Notes: generated by a model not told the origin, from the letters alone. Shown: positions 52,914-61,254, numbered from the stretch's first letter. The stretch is DNA of 64,000 nt from Clostridium omnivorum (GCF_026012015.1 NZ_BRXR01000001.1:1724001-1788000); one strand, 5' to 3'. A program made the numbers and translations.

Positions 52914-53333
52914 CTACCACATTCTACCTGCAAGCATAGTAAGTTTAATAAACGTTAACACATCATCATCCTTTAATTCTAGAGTCTCATCAAGCTTCCC
53001 AGCTTCATTCTCTCCTATAAATACTCTATAAATTCCATCTTCGTAAGCTAAATAAGCCGCTTCTAATGCCTTACTCAAACTCTGCTTATTTTCATTATTG
53101 AGCTCACCAAAGGAAACCTTACCAACTGTTAGCTTTTCATCTATTTCGCTATTAGTTAGATAATCAACTATCCTCTCTTTTTTTTGTCTTTCATTGAAGT
53201 CCTCTACATTTTTAGTGACAATGGCACCTATTAATTCCCTTAATGTTACTGGTATAAAGTCTAAAATTATTTCTTCTTTTGTTATAAAATTCTTTCGAGA
53301 GCCTGCTTGTTTTACATTCACATATAATTTCAT
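52914..53333 (-). CDS. Protein of unknown function upstream of DUF4132
   Basis: 139 residues, mixed alpha/beta. LYVNVKQAGSRKNFITKEEI at the start and a repeat-like charged end (LDETLELKDDDVLTFIKLTM). A frame start at 53348 exists, but CAGGGGGA places the ATG at 53333. Its stop lies 14 nt before the DUF4132 start, so the two are surely one operon. No family that I can name. Confidence 0.75.
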   Translation of the reverse strand: MKLYVNVKQAGSRKNFITKEEIILDFIPVTLRELIGAIVTKNVEDFNERQKKERIVDYLTNSEIDEKLTVGKVSFGELNNENKQSLSKALEAAYLAYEDGIYRVFIGENEAGKLDETLELKDDDVLTFIKLTMLAGRMW

Positions 53334-53452
53334 AAAATCCCCCTGCATAAATTAACATGCGTTACAAGTTAACCATTACCTTCCATAATTATATCATTAT
53401 TAGGAAATATAAAATATATTCAAATGAATTTATTTACTAATTTCATAGTATA

Positions 53453-53485
53453 AAAAAACTGTGTTGAATACCAACACAGTTTTTT
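53453..53485. terminator. Strong bidirectional terminator
   Basis: Perfect 14-bp stem AAAAAACTGTGTTG/CAACACAGTTTTTT with loop AATAC. It separates the gene at 53540 from the DUF4132 operon on the minus strand. Confidence 0.9.
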
Positions 53486-53539
53486 AAATTCAAACTATTT
53501 TCTTTACTTTTTGTCTACCAAATACCCTATATAAATAGC

Positions 53540-53968
53540 CTACTCCACCTGCTTTACAAGTGTCTTCATAACATCCTTTAATTTGCGTTCTCCTATTTCT
53601 TCATGGGCTATTGCTACAATCAATTTAATGTCATTATCTGATAAATCCCATTTATAAGCTCTTATGTCTAGTATAGCTCCTTCAGGAAGTATCTCATCAA
53701 GGCTGGTTGCTACCTCTTCTGCTAGTGAAAGATATTCATCGAAGAGATCATCTTCATTTAGCTCCCCTTCAGATAGTTCATCTATATCCCCATCTTCCTC
53801 CATAATCTCCTTTAGAGTATCTATACTTATGCTTAGATTATAGGCTAATATGTCATCTCTTTTAGAGCCCTTGCTCATATCTTTAACTACTTTAAAGTCT
53901 GATTCGGCCTCTATAAGCTCTTTAAGTTCCTTACTATCAATAACCGTATCTCCAAATAATATGTACAT
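53540..53968 (-). CDS. Acidic protein of unknown function
   Basis: 142 residues, strongly acidic (DGDIDELSEGELNEDDLFDE near 68-87), with a closing basic helix (IGERKLKDVMKTLVKQVE). It looks soluble and cytoplasmic. A strong terminator separates it from the DUF4132 pair, so it is not obviously in that operon. I recognise no family. Confidence 0.7.
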   Translation of the reverse strand: MYILFGDTVIDSKELKELIEAESDFKVVKDMSKGSKRDDILAYNLSISIDTLKEIMEEDGDIDELSEGELNEDDLFDEYLSLAEEVATSLDEILPEGAILDIRAYKWDLSDNDIKLIVAIAHEEIGERKLKDVMKTLVKQVE

Positions 53969-54175
53969 CTTCTCAACTCCATTCTTCAGTATTTCATAAT
54001 TATACCATAGGATAATTATATGTTAATCCTTAATTTATTTTATTTTATATTACTTTCTAGGATATATTCCCTATTTTAAGCAAAATTCCTCCAATTAGTA
54101 TGGATATTATATCAAAATAAGCAGTTTTCAACATACTATTGTCAACTTACCACTACTATGGCACCATTTTACTTG

Positions 54176-54204
54176 TTGAAATGTTTTTATAAACGTGGTA
54201 TTAT
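54176..54204 (+). promoter_or_regulatory. Promoter of the candidate ncRNA
   Basis: TTGAAA (54176-54181), a 17-bp spacer, TATTAT (54199-54204). An expected start near 54211 would give a transcript ending at the terminator at 54449-54483. Confidence 0.7.
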
Positions 54205-54210
54205 AATTTC

Positions 54211-54483
54211 ATCGAAAGACATTAAGGCTTCTCGATTAATAGCTACATATTCTGAGATATTCGTAAAGCTTCTATTTTGAACCTACATTAAAGCTTTGGA
54301 AGTCCAATATTTAGATGAAGAAATGTACCTACTTGTGAGTCCTTTAACGGCATTGAAGGCGATTGAGGCATCTGTGCGGGCATCCCCCTATCGAGAGATA
54401 GGTGTCAAAATAGGAGTACCGGTATTTTGGATATAATAGTTAAAGCTAACGCTCATGATTTATCTGAATCATGAGCGTTTTTA
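54211..54483 (+). ncRNA. Candidate structured non-coding RNA, about 270 nt
   Basis: A gene-less interval has a promoter at one end and a strong terminator (ACGCTCATGATT/AATCATGAGCGT then TTTTT) at the other, with no credible frame between. It contains a GNRA-capped hairpin CCTATCGAGAGATAGG (near 54388-54403), AAAATAGGAGTACCGGTATTTT next to it, and AAAGCTT/AAGCTTT arms near 54268-54297. G and C content is higher than in the flanks. Large folded RNAs in clostridia (6S, raiA-type, others) are candidates, but I cannot match the family. It could also be a long attenuated leader of the DEAD-box helicase gene at 54593. Confidence 0.65.
54449..54483 (+). terminator. Terminator of the candidate ncRNA
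   Basis: 12-bp stem ACGCTCATGATT/AATCATGAGCGT, loop TATCTG, then TTTTTAATTT. Confidence 0.88.
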
Positions 54484-54592
54484 ATTTAATAAAATATCTT
54501 TCAAAAACCCATACTATTAGTATTAATCAGCTCTTTATGATATTATAGACTAGTTTGGATAAATACAGCTTATTAATGAAAGGTAGAATATA

Positions 54593-55717
54593 ATGAATTT
54601 TAAAGAATTAGGTATAAGTGAAAATATAATAAAAGTATTAAAGCAAAATGGGATTATGGAGCCCACTCCAGTTCAAGCAGAAAGTATAAGCCTTATTAAA
54701 GCTGGAAAAGATGTTATAGCAGAAGCTCAGACTGGTACTGGTAAAACCTTAGCCTTTTTACTTCCCATTTTTGAAAATATATCACCAAAGGTAGATGCTG
54801 TTCAGGCACTGATTATTACCCCTACTAGGGAACTTGCTATTCAAATTACTGAAGAAGCAAAAAAGCTAAACAGCGCTAAGGACGTAAATATTTTGGCTGC
54901 TTATGGTGGAAAGGATATTGGTTCTCAGCTAAAGAAGCTGCAGGGCAGTATTCATCTTATTATTGCAACTCCAGGAAGACTTATAGACCATTTGGAGAGA
55001 AAGACGGTTAACCTCAGCAAGCTAAAAACCCTAGTATTAGATGAGGCTGATCAAATGCTTTTAATGGGCTTTAAAAATGAAGTTGAAGCTATAATGAAGG
55101 AAATCCCTAAAAAACGCCAAACTCTTTGTTTTTCAGCAACTTTAGATGCACAAGTTAAAAAACTTGCTTATAGATATATGAAAGATCCTGTAACAGTTTC
55201 TATAGAGAAGGAAGAAATAACTCTTAGCAATATTAAACAATACGTGGTGGAGACCACTGACAGAAGAAAGCAGGATTCCCTATGTGCTGCTCTAGATCAG
55301 GATAATCCTTTTATGGCTATCATATTCTGTAGAACAAAACGAAGAGCTAATGACCTTGAAATGGCTCTTGCTAGGCGTGGATATAATTGTGAAAAGCTGC
55401 ACAGTGATGTTATGCAGTCAAAGCGCGAGAGAATAATGAAAGCTTTTAGGAATGCTGATTTCCAATACCTCATAGCCACTGATGTAGCTGCTAGAGGACT
55501 TGACATAAGCGGGGTAAGCCACATTTATAACTACGATATCCCAGAAACTGTGGAATCCTATATCCACCGAATAGGAAGAACAGGAAGAGCTGGTGAAGAA
55601 GGCTATACCTGTATGTTTGTTGATCCAAAGGATATGAGAGCCCTGGAAGAAATCGAAAAAACTATTCAATTTAAAATACCTAGGAGAACAATAGATTTAG
55701 AAGATAAAAAGCTATAA
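54593..55717 (+). CDS. DEAD-box RNA helicase
   Basis: 374 residues. All core motifs are present: Q motif near 26-28, Walker A AQTGTGKT 45-52, PTRELA near 77-82, DEAD at 150-153, SAT 181-183, and HRIGRTGRAGE near 323-333. It ends right after the helicase core, without the C-terminal RNA-binding extension of CshA or DbpA, so it is a minimal form. Such enzymes remodel RNA in ribosome assembly, decay and cold adaptation. It follows the candidate structured RNA. Confidence 0.92.
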   Translation: MNFKELGISENIIKVLKQNGIMEPTPVQAESISLIKAGKDVIAEAQTGTGKTLAFLLPIFENISPKVDAVQALIITPTRELAIQITEEAKKLNSAKDVNILAAYGGKDIGSQLKKLQGSIHLIIATPGRLIDHLERKTVNLSKLKTLVLDEADQMLLMGFKNEVEAIMKEIPKKRQTLCFSATLDAQVKKLAYRYMKDPVTVSIEKEEITLSNIKQYVVETTDRRKQDSLCAALDQDNPFMAIIFCRTKRRANDLEMALARRGYNCEKLHSDVMQSKRERIMKAFRNADFQYLIATDVAARGLDISGVSHIYNYDIPETVESYIHRIGRTGRAGEEGYTCMFVDPKDMRALEEIEKTIQFKIPRRTIDLEDKKL

Positions 55718-55746
55718 GCACTGCTGCTTATAGCTTTTCTTTTAGT
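55706..55746 (+). terminator. Terminator overlapping the helicase stop
   Basis: Stem AAAAAGCTATAAGCA/TGCTTATAGCTTTT then CTTTTAG. Confidence 0.85.
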
Positions 55747-55804
55747 TAGGTTCCATATTAGAGCTTAAGGCATCCCTAATCAATTGCCCAGATTTTACCA
55801 ATAC

Positions 55805-57166
55805 CTAATTTAAATCCACTGTAAACTCATTATCTTTTAAAATACTTATCTCTCCCATATTGTCTGTTCCTACATATATATCACTGCTTCCATCATCTTT
55901 AAACACTGCATGTAATGTGTCATTACTATTAACTATATCTTTCATATTATCATTTCCATGACTTCTAACCATCTGCTCCTTGCTGCTGTTATATAGATAT
56001 AGTCTTCTAGCTTGAAGTTTTACTGATACCCCTTCGGTTTTATAATCTACATAAATCTTTCCATCCTTGCGTTGGATTTTACTTATAATTATTTTATTTT
56101 TATCATCCTGCTTTAAGGTAATTGCTTCATTGTTCCATTTAACGGGTTCTGTCTTAGTAAATTTACTTTCTCCATTTTTCTTATCCAAATAATTATAGTA
56201 AGGTATTATATAAAGCTTTTTAGCTTCTTTAGAAACTGCTGAAAAACTTGAATAACCTTCATATTCCCCTTTAACACCTCCTATAAGCCCGTCAGTACCA
56301 TAACCTGAGCCTTCCTCTATTAATTCGTTGCCCTTATCATCCTTAATGATAAAGTTAGCAGATTTATCTCCTTTAAGTTTATAGGTCAAATTTGTTGTAA
56401 GAGGTGTTATCCTAAGCTCCTTCAAATTCATCTTTATGTCGCTGGTAGCTACACTATTATTTAATTTTATTACTTTTGTATTTTTTTCAATTTCACTTTT
56501 CGACACATTAAATTCAAATGCCCAGGGGCCGGTAATTTTCTTATTTTCATTCCCTTTTTCATCTAAAAATTGAACTTCATTATATACTACCTTCATAGAA
56601 ATATTATCTGGAACTTTTACATTATGGATGTCTAGTGTGTCCACATTTAAATACGTATTACTATCAAGAAATTGGCCAGTTGAACCCCCACCTACGTTTA
56701 AATGCTTTCCATTAATATATATTTCAGGAAATCTTACAAGTACTGAATTGCCCTTAAATTTATCATCACTTTTAAAGGTAGAAGCAATCCTCAGCTGGTT
56801 TTCATCCAGCATTACTTCATTTAAAGTTGCAGTAACCTCGCTCTTAACTACATCCTTGTTTATAACTGATGTATACTTATCAAATTCAGCATAATCATAG
56901 CCCGTAATATGTTTTATTATTTTACCCACCACTGGTATTCCCTCAGCAAAGGTTGGTGCTGTCTTAGCCAAAGTAAATCCAGCTACCACAAGAACACAAA
57001 GTACCGCTGCAATTACCTTGCTGACTTTAGGAATAATGACGGCTTTTAGGTTTTGATGCAGCCTTTTCTTAATGCGTTTCTTTTCCATATCGTTGAGTTC
57101 AACTTCCTCATATTGAGATAAATCAACATCCACATCATTTAACAGCTCATATACATCCTTCATCAT
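55805..57166 (-). CDS. Membrane anti-sigma-like protein with DUF4179 domain
   Basis: 453 residues. A short cytoplasmic part (about 1-40), one membrane segment (VSKVIAAVLCVLVVAGFTLA near 48-67), then a long extracytoplasmic region with the DUF4179 beginning (APTFAEGIPVVGKIIKHITG) and beta-rich repeats. Translation overlaps the sigma-factor gene by four bases, so it most likely holds that sigma factor until an envelope signal arrives. Confidence 0.85.
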   Translation of the reverse strand: MMKDVYELLNDVDVDLSQYEEVELNDMEKKRIKKRLHQNLKAVIIPKVSKVIAAVLCVLVVAGFTLAKTAPTFAEGIPVVGKIIKHITGYDYAEFDKYTSVINKDVVKSEVTATLNEVMLDENQLRIASTFKSDDKFKGNSVLVRFPEIYINGKHLNVGGGSTGQFLDSNTYLNVDTLDIHNVKVPDNISMKVVYNEVQFLDEKGNENKKITGPWAFEFNVSKSEIEKNTKVIKLNNSVATSDIKMNLKELRITPLTTNLTYKLKGDKSANFIIKDDKGNELIEEGSGYGTDGLIGGVKGEYEGYSSFSAVSKEAKKLYIIPYYNYLDKKNGESKFTKTEPVKWNNEAITLKQDDKNKIIISKIQRKDGKIYVDYKTEGVSVKLQARRLYLYNSSKEQMVRSHGNDNMKDIVNSNDTLHAVFKDDGSSDIYVGTDNMGEISILKDNEFTVDLN

Positions 57167-57717
57167 TTACCCTCCTCACCTAATATTATTGACTTGAGCT
57201 TTTTCCTTCCTCTGCTCAGCCTATTATTTACTGCTTCTCTATTAATCCCCATCTGTTTACCTATATCTTCTGTGCTTTGTTCCTGAAAGTATCTTCGCAT
57301 AAATATTTCTTTATCTTCTTCTTTTAAGTTGCTTAAAAGCTTCATCATCTCTTCACGATTTTCCTTGGCTAAGATTTCGCTCTCAAGCACCGCCTTATAC
57401 TTTAAATCAAGTGCATCAATATCCTCATTATGTAGTTCCTTAATTAATTTTCTTTGATAATCTATGGACTTGTACTTAGCAATGGCCGCCACCCAACTCT
57501 TAAAGCTGTTTTCCTTGTAAAACTTATCTATATTGTCCCAAACAGCTAAGAAAACATCATTCATACATTCATCAACACAGCCGCTGCCCTCAAATTTATA
57601 TAAAGTTTTCTTAACTATGGCTTTTATAAGCCCCCCATAATTATCAACAATAAAATCTAAAGCCTTAGGATTTCTCTTTTTCAGCTCTACTACTAAATTA
57701 TCCTCGCTGATTTTCAC
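57163..57717 (-). CDS. Sigma-70 family (ECF-like) sigma factor
   Basis: About 184 residues. Region 2 (CVDECMNDVFLAVWDNIDKF near 45) and region 4 (DKEIFMRRYFQEQSTEDIGK then QMGINREAVNNRLSRGRK) are complete. The frame has ATG options at 57735 and 57723, but AAAGGAGA ends at 57724 and is best spaced for the GTG at 57717. Partner of the DUF4179 protein. Confidence 0.87.
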   Translation of the reverse strand: MKISEDNLVVELKKRNPKALDFIVDNYGGLIKAIVKKTLYKFEGSGCVDECMNDVFLAVWDNIDKFYKENSFKSWVAAIAKYKSIDYQRKLIKELHNEDIDALDLKYKAVLESEILAKENREEMMKLLSNLKEEDKEIFMRRYFQEQSTEDIGKQMGINREAVNNRLSRGRKKLKSIILGEEGK

Positions 57718-57840
57718 GTTCATTCTCCTTTCCATAAGAGCTCTTACATATGTTAAGTCGTAAAAATTATAAGATTTATATCAACAATGTTAGATTTTTT
57801 TATAATATACTTCTAATAATATCCAACTTTTACACAATAG

Positions 57841-57888
57841 AAAAGCGATATATGGAAAGTTACAATCCACATATCGCTTATTATTTTT
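57841..57888. terminator. Hairpin terminator, related to the long-repeat head
   Basis: TAGAAAAGC then an arm GATATATGGA pairing with TCCACATATC, then GCTTATTATTTTT. It keeps the flanking TAGAAAAGC...GCTTA frame of the repeat heads at 37481 and 39911 while the stem sequence differs. It lies after uvsE. Confidence 0.8.
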
Positions 57889-57905
57889 AAAATTAAAATA
57901 TAGCT

Positions 57906-59153
57906 TTAATAAATAAAGTAGTAGGAATCATTTATAAAATCAGCCTTGTACTTTTTACACAGCTTTTGCAGTAGTGCCTTTATTTTTATTCTATTTTCTT
58001 CTGCATTCATTAAAAGCTGCTTATAGTTTTCCTTTTCCTTTGCAGTTACTTTATCTTTCACATAACCATACACATGCTCTGCGGTATTTATAAAACTACC
58101 TTCCTCAAAAGGCTGATTGAGGCACTGATCTATATATGTATACACCGTTGCCATTGGCACATCCGAATTTATTAAGCTGCTGCACTTTTTATAATAGGAA
58201 TAATTCTTTTCCATTACGCTGTATTTGTATTTTGCCCACTGTTCCGTTCTCCTTGAAACCTTTGTTTTATCATTAAGAGCATAGACACATTTTAATGCAG
58301 ATATTTCTTTATCCTTCACTTCCAGCATAATATCAGTCTCTACACCCTTTAAACTCTCTATATAATCTAAAAAATTCTTAGTAATTACAAACTTAGAATG
58401 AGCTCCCCCTCTTTTTTCCATATCCTTATCAGAATAATGAAGCTTCATGTGTCCATCCTCCGCTTTCCAAGTACTTTTAACTTGTTTTATGATTTCTTCC
58501 AGCTCTAAATTACATGGATTAAGCTTATGATGAAGGTTATCAAATACAGCAGGGATATTAAGCTGTTTGCATATACTTAAAACCTCTTCTATGGTATAGC
58601 TCCTTTCATCGTTTTCAACCACCAGCCTTTTTTTAGCTGAAGTAGAAAGTCTGTTAAAATTTGATTTGAAGTTTTCCATTGCATTTGTCTTATCACCATA
58701 TACCCCACCTACATGAAGTATGATTTTATTGCTGTAATCTACCCCAAGTGAATCGAGAAATCTGCAGTGATATTCCAAATCCGCAATGCTCTTTACCACC
58801 ACTTCGTTATTAGGAGAATTTAAAACTGTGTACTGCCCTGGATGCATTGATACTCTTATATTATTATCCTTTATAATCTGTCCACACTCTTTAAGCTCTG
58901 AGCCAAAACTATCCCACCATTTAATATCATTAACTGGATGGCTTGCAAAAGGAATAATATCAGAGCTTATTCTAAACATATATATATCATTTTTAATATT
59001 CCACTTTAGAATGCTCTCTAAGTCTGCTATATTGCTACTAACACATTCATTGAATATCTTTTCATTAAAATTCTTTAGCATAAAGCTTCTTGAGGTTTTG
59101 TACGTAATTGAAATAGGCGTACAAGCATATCCTACTCTGATTTTAAAAGTCAT
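57906..59153 (-). CDS. uvsE: UV damage endonuclease
   Basis: 415 residues. It nicks DNA 5' of UV photoproducts. The TIM-barrel metal and catalytic elements are present: RVGYACTPIS at the start, FRISSDIIPF near 60, SMHPGQYTVLNSP near 105-117, LHVGGVYG, VENDERSY, FDNLHHKLN, and LHYSDKDMEKRGGAHS. The C-terminal ~100 residues form an extra domain seen in the longer clostridial versions. AAGGAGTGAGCAGGG precedes the ATG. Monocistronic between two hairpins. Confidence 0.95.
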   Translation of the reverse strand: MTFKIRVGYACTPISITYKTSRSFMLKNFNEKIFNECVSSNIADLESILKWNIKNDIYMFRISSDIIPFASHPVNDIKWWDSFGSELKECGQIIKDNNIRVSMHPGQYTVLNSPNNEVVVKSIADLEYHCRFLDSLGVDYSNKIILHVGGVYGDKTNAMENFKSNFNRLSTSAKKRLVVENDERSYTIEEVLSICKQLNIPAVFDNLHHKLNPCNLELEEIIKQVKSTWKAEDGHMKLHYSDKDMEKRGGAHSKFVITKNFLDYIESLKGVETDIMLEVKDKEISALKCVYALNDKTKVSRRTEQWAKYKYSVMEKNYSYYKKCSSLINSDVPMATVYTYIDQCLNQPFEEGSFINTAEHVYGYVKDKVTAKEKENYKQLLMNAEENRIKIKALLQKLCKKYKADFINDSYYFIY

Positions 59154-59237
59154 CCCTGCTCACTCCTTAGTTCACTTTTATAAAATCCTTTGCTCTATTT
59201 TATAGTAAAGGTATTTTTCTGTCTATCCTTTATTTTT

Positions 59238-59330
59238 ACCAAAGAAAAGCGGTATGTAAAAGGGGGCTTAGATACCGCTTGCTGTTTTTCATTCTATACA
59301 ATTTTAATTAAAAGGGAACTGTTTTTAATT
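59238..59330. repeat. Long-repeat-like flank E-left, with terminator
   Basis: AAAGAAAAGCGGTATGTAAA, then arm ATACCGCTT, then GCTGTTTTTCATTCTATACA and TTAAAAGGGAACTGTTTTTA. This matches the head and the following block of copies C and D. The gene at 59332 is placed exactly where those copies have no gene. Confidence 0.8.
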
Positions 59331-59331
59331 A

Positions 59332-59895
59332 TTATTGGTTATTTGATGGTGCTTGTGCTGGTGCGCTTGGCTGTGTTCCTTGTCCATTTTGGCTATTAGG
59401 TGTTTGCTGTCCATTTTGAGTTTGCTGATTGTTTGATCCTTGCTGACCATTTTTACCTTGCATTTGATTACCTTGACCAAAGCCACCTTTTCTATTTCTA
59501 CCTTGTCCTGGAGCCTGTTCTAGCCTTCCACCCCTGCCAGCTTGTCCGAAGTTTCTGTCTCCTCCTCTTCCACCGCCAGTTCTAATATCTATAACTTCAC
59601 CAGATATGTTCTTTTTGATTTCTATTCTTTCTCCTACAACTATATTATTGCTATCCAATGGATAATCTCCAAGGTTTACTGTCTTTGTTCCTAAGAAGTT
59701 TCTTACTACAATGCTCTTAGTGTCTGCTTTCAGTACAGTACCTTTTACTTCAAATGCCAGGGAGTAACCTACATTAAGTCCAGCTATTATAACTATAGCA
59801 GCAAGTACACCTCCTATTTTCTTTTTAGTAAATACCTTCTTACAAAAGCCTCTTAATTTTTCGTTGTTAATAATCTTATTTATTCTTTCGCCCAT
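59332..59895 (-). CDS. Membrane-anchored protein with G/Q/N-rich low-complexity tail
   Basis: 187 residues. A basic N terminus, one membrane segment (GGVLAAIVIIAGLNVGYSLA near 28-47), a small beta-rich domain (VKGTVLKADTKSIVVRNFLG ... NIVVGERIEIKK) and from about 105 a tail of Gly, Gln, Asn, Arg and Ser/Pro. The folded part resembles the DUF5666-like beta barrels; the tail is disordered. Expected outside the membrane. Its upstream region has tandem TCACAT boxes and is copied in the long repeat elsewhere. Confidence 0.75.
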   Translation of the reverse strand: MGERINKIINNEKLRGFCKKVFTKKKIGGVLAAIVIIAGLNVGYSLAFEVKGTVLKADTKSIVVRNFLGTKTVNLGDYPLDSNNIVVGERIEIKKNISGEVIDIRTGGGRGGDRNFGQAGRGGRLEQAPGQGRNRKGGFGQGNQMQGKNGQQGSNNQQTQNGQQTPNSQNGQGTQPSAPAQAPSNNQ

Positions 59896-59949
59896 GCTAA
59901 CTCCTCCTATATAATATTTATTTGCAATTTTGCTTATATCTTATCTTAT

Positions 59950-60046
59950 ATTTTTAGTAGGTTGTTTCCCTTCTATGTTTTAAATTATACATAGGGATTA
60001 TTGCAGAAATATCAAGGCTTTATGTGAAATTAATGTGATTTTAAAA
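59950..60046. repeat. Long-repeat-like flank E-right, promoter region of the G/Q/N-rich gene
   Basis: TTTAGTAGGTTGTTTCCCTT then CTATGTTTTAAATTATACAT, followed by ATGTGAAATTAATGTGATTT. On the minus strand it reads TCACAT-TAATT-TCACAT (11-bp period), then CCTTGATA and GTATAATTT. The direct repeats have the layout of OmpR/PhoB-type response-regulator sites and are kept in copies A, C and D. Confidence 0.8.
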
Positions 60047-60140
60047 ATATTAATATTCAAGTAGAATAGCTATACTTTTAATTGAGAACCTATTTGGACA
60101 AGTATCATAGTATATATGGAAGATAACCTTCTTATTTTAC

Positions 60141-60196
60141 ATAGAAAATCAAGTTTACTGAAATATCAGGCACAATATACAAATTTGATTTTCTAT
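60141..60196 (+). promoter_or_regulatory. Inverted repeat upstream of the DUF1259 gene
   Basis: ATAGAAAATCAA (60141-60152) and TTGATTTTCTAT (60185-60196), perfect 12-bp arms 32 bp apart, ending 16 bp before the ribosome binding site. It could be an operator pair or an mRNA leader hairpin. Confidence 0.6.
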
Positions 60197-60222
60197 AATC
60201 AGATAATATAGGAAGGGTAATC

Positions 60223-60624
60223 ATGTCAAAAAAGTGTAATTTATGCGAAGAATTTGCTGATATACTTGATGCCGAAATTCTAACTTCTACAAGAGATTTA
60301 TGCGTTGTAACCTTCCTCAGAGATATACCTGCGGAGATACTTGGAAGACCCACTCACTCTCCACTAGCCTTAGCTGCTCTGTTCTCCTTTGAATCTCCCG
60401 ATGAGCAAGGTAGAACACTAAATTTAGGGGAAACAGTTATACTTCAAGAAGAAATTAACGAATTTATTACTGTGCTCAGAAGACATGGCATTAAAATAAC
60501 AGCACTTCACAATCATTGGTTATTTGATCAACCAAGATTAATGTATATTCACTTTGAAGCTATAGACAAACCATTAACTTTTGCTAGAAATGTAGCAGAT
60601 GCTCTTCAAACTTTAAAATACTAG
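60223..60624 (+). CDS. DUF1259 (LppY/LpqO-like) domain protein
   Basis: 133 residues. The DUF1259 signature HNHWLFDQPRLMYIHFEA lies near 98-115, and GETVILQEEINEFITVLRRH precedes it. Only one domain is present and there is no signal peptide, unlike the double-domain exported versions. N-terminal CNLCEEF has a CxxC pair. Function unknown. TAGGAAGGG precedes the ATG. Confidence 0.8.
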   Translation: MSKKCNLCEEFADILDAEILTSTRDLCVVTFLRDIPAEILGRPTHSPLALAALFSFESPDEQGRTLNLGETVILQEEINEFITVLRRHGIKITALHNHWLFDQPRLMYIHFEAIDKPLTFARNVADALQTLKY

Positions 60625-60679
60625 TTTAAACTGGGTACCTGTGGTGTATTCCATGGGTATCCTTATGTGAAAAAATAAA

Positions 60680-60713
60680 AAAGTCGTAAAATTCAATTGA
60701 ATTTTGCGACTTT
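60680..60713. terminator. Palindromic terminator between DUF1259 and CWC genes
   Basis: 17-bp arms AAAGTCGTAAAATTCAA/TTGAATTTTGCGACTTT, one mismatch, between convergent genes. Confidence 0.75.
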
Positions 60714-60766
60714 AATGATAATTTATTTATTATTACAGCTTCAACAACAGCTAAGAATGTTGAATA

Positions 60767-60949
60767 CTAGCTGTACTTCTCTATACAAGCTTTGCATATG
60801 CAGGCTTTTCCCTTTTTATCTTCAGGTACTAAATCTAAAACCTGTTTTGGTACTTTTATGTTATCGCACCAGCATCCACCCTGTCCATGCTGGCAGTTGT
60901 TATCCTTCCCACAAATCGGACAAATTCTCTCTTCTCCTGTTACACCCAC
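60767..60949 (-). CDS. Cysteine-rich CWC-type small protein
   Basis: 60 residues, starting with GTG after AGAGGAGTGAT. CPICGKDNNCQHGQGGCWCD near 9-28 and ACICKACIEKYS at the end supply eight cysteines, the pattern of the cysteine-rich CWC family (PF14375). Probably metal-binding, cytoplasmic; role unknown. The frame reads further upstream but has no binding site there. Confidence 0.8.
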   Translation of the reverse strand: MGVTGEERICPICGKDNNCQHGQGGCWCDNIKVPKQVLDLVPEDKKGKACICKACIEKYS

Positions 60950-61254
60950 TAATATCACTCCTCTTATGAGATTATCCCTCAATCTTGTAAAAATTATATC
61001 ATATTCTATGCTTAAACATAATTCTTTAAATTGCAGTTTACCCACAAATATCAAACACATAAATTGCCTCAGGAAAAGTAAATCCTATGCCTGAAATACC
61101 AATCCCATTTATATATTTAAACCATCATAACCTGCAATTAATTTTATTTTAGTTCCTAAGCATGATAATATTATAAAATATAAATATGACATTTACATGA
61201 TGAAAATATTAATAATTTATTTCCAAAATCTTAAATCTACCTTAAATTAACAGG

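Noticed and set aside
54240-54300. TPP riboswitch
   Set aside because: CTGAGA and GAACCT resemble TPP elements, but the remaining conserved parts and the right order are absent, and the downstream gene is a helicase.
58786-59205. 139-codon + strand frame
   Set aside because: It is antisense to the uvsE N-terminal half, which has all family motifs, and has no ribosome binding site.
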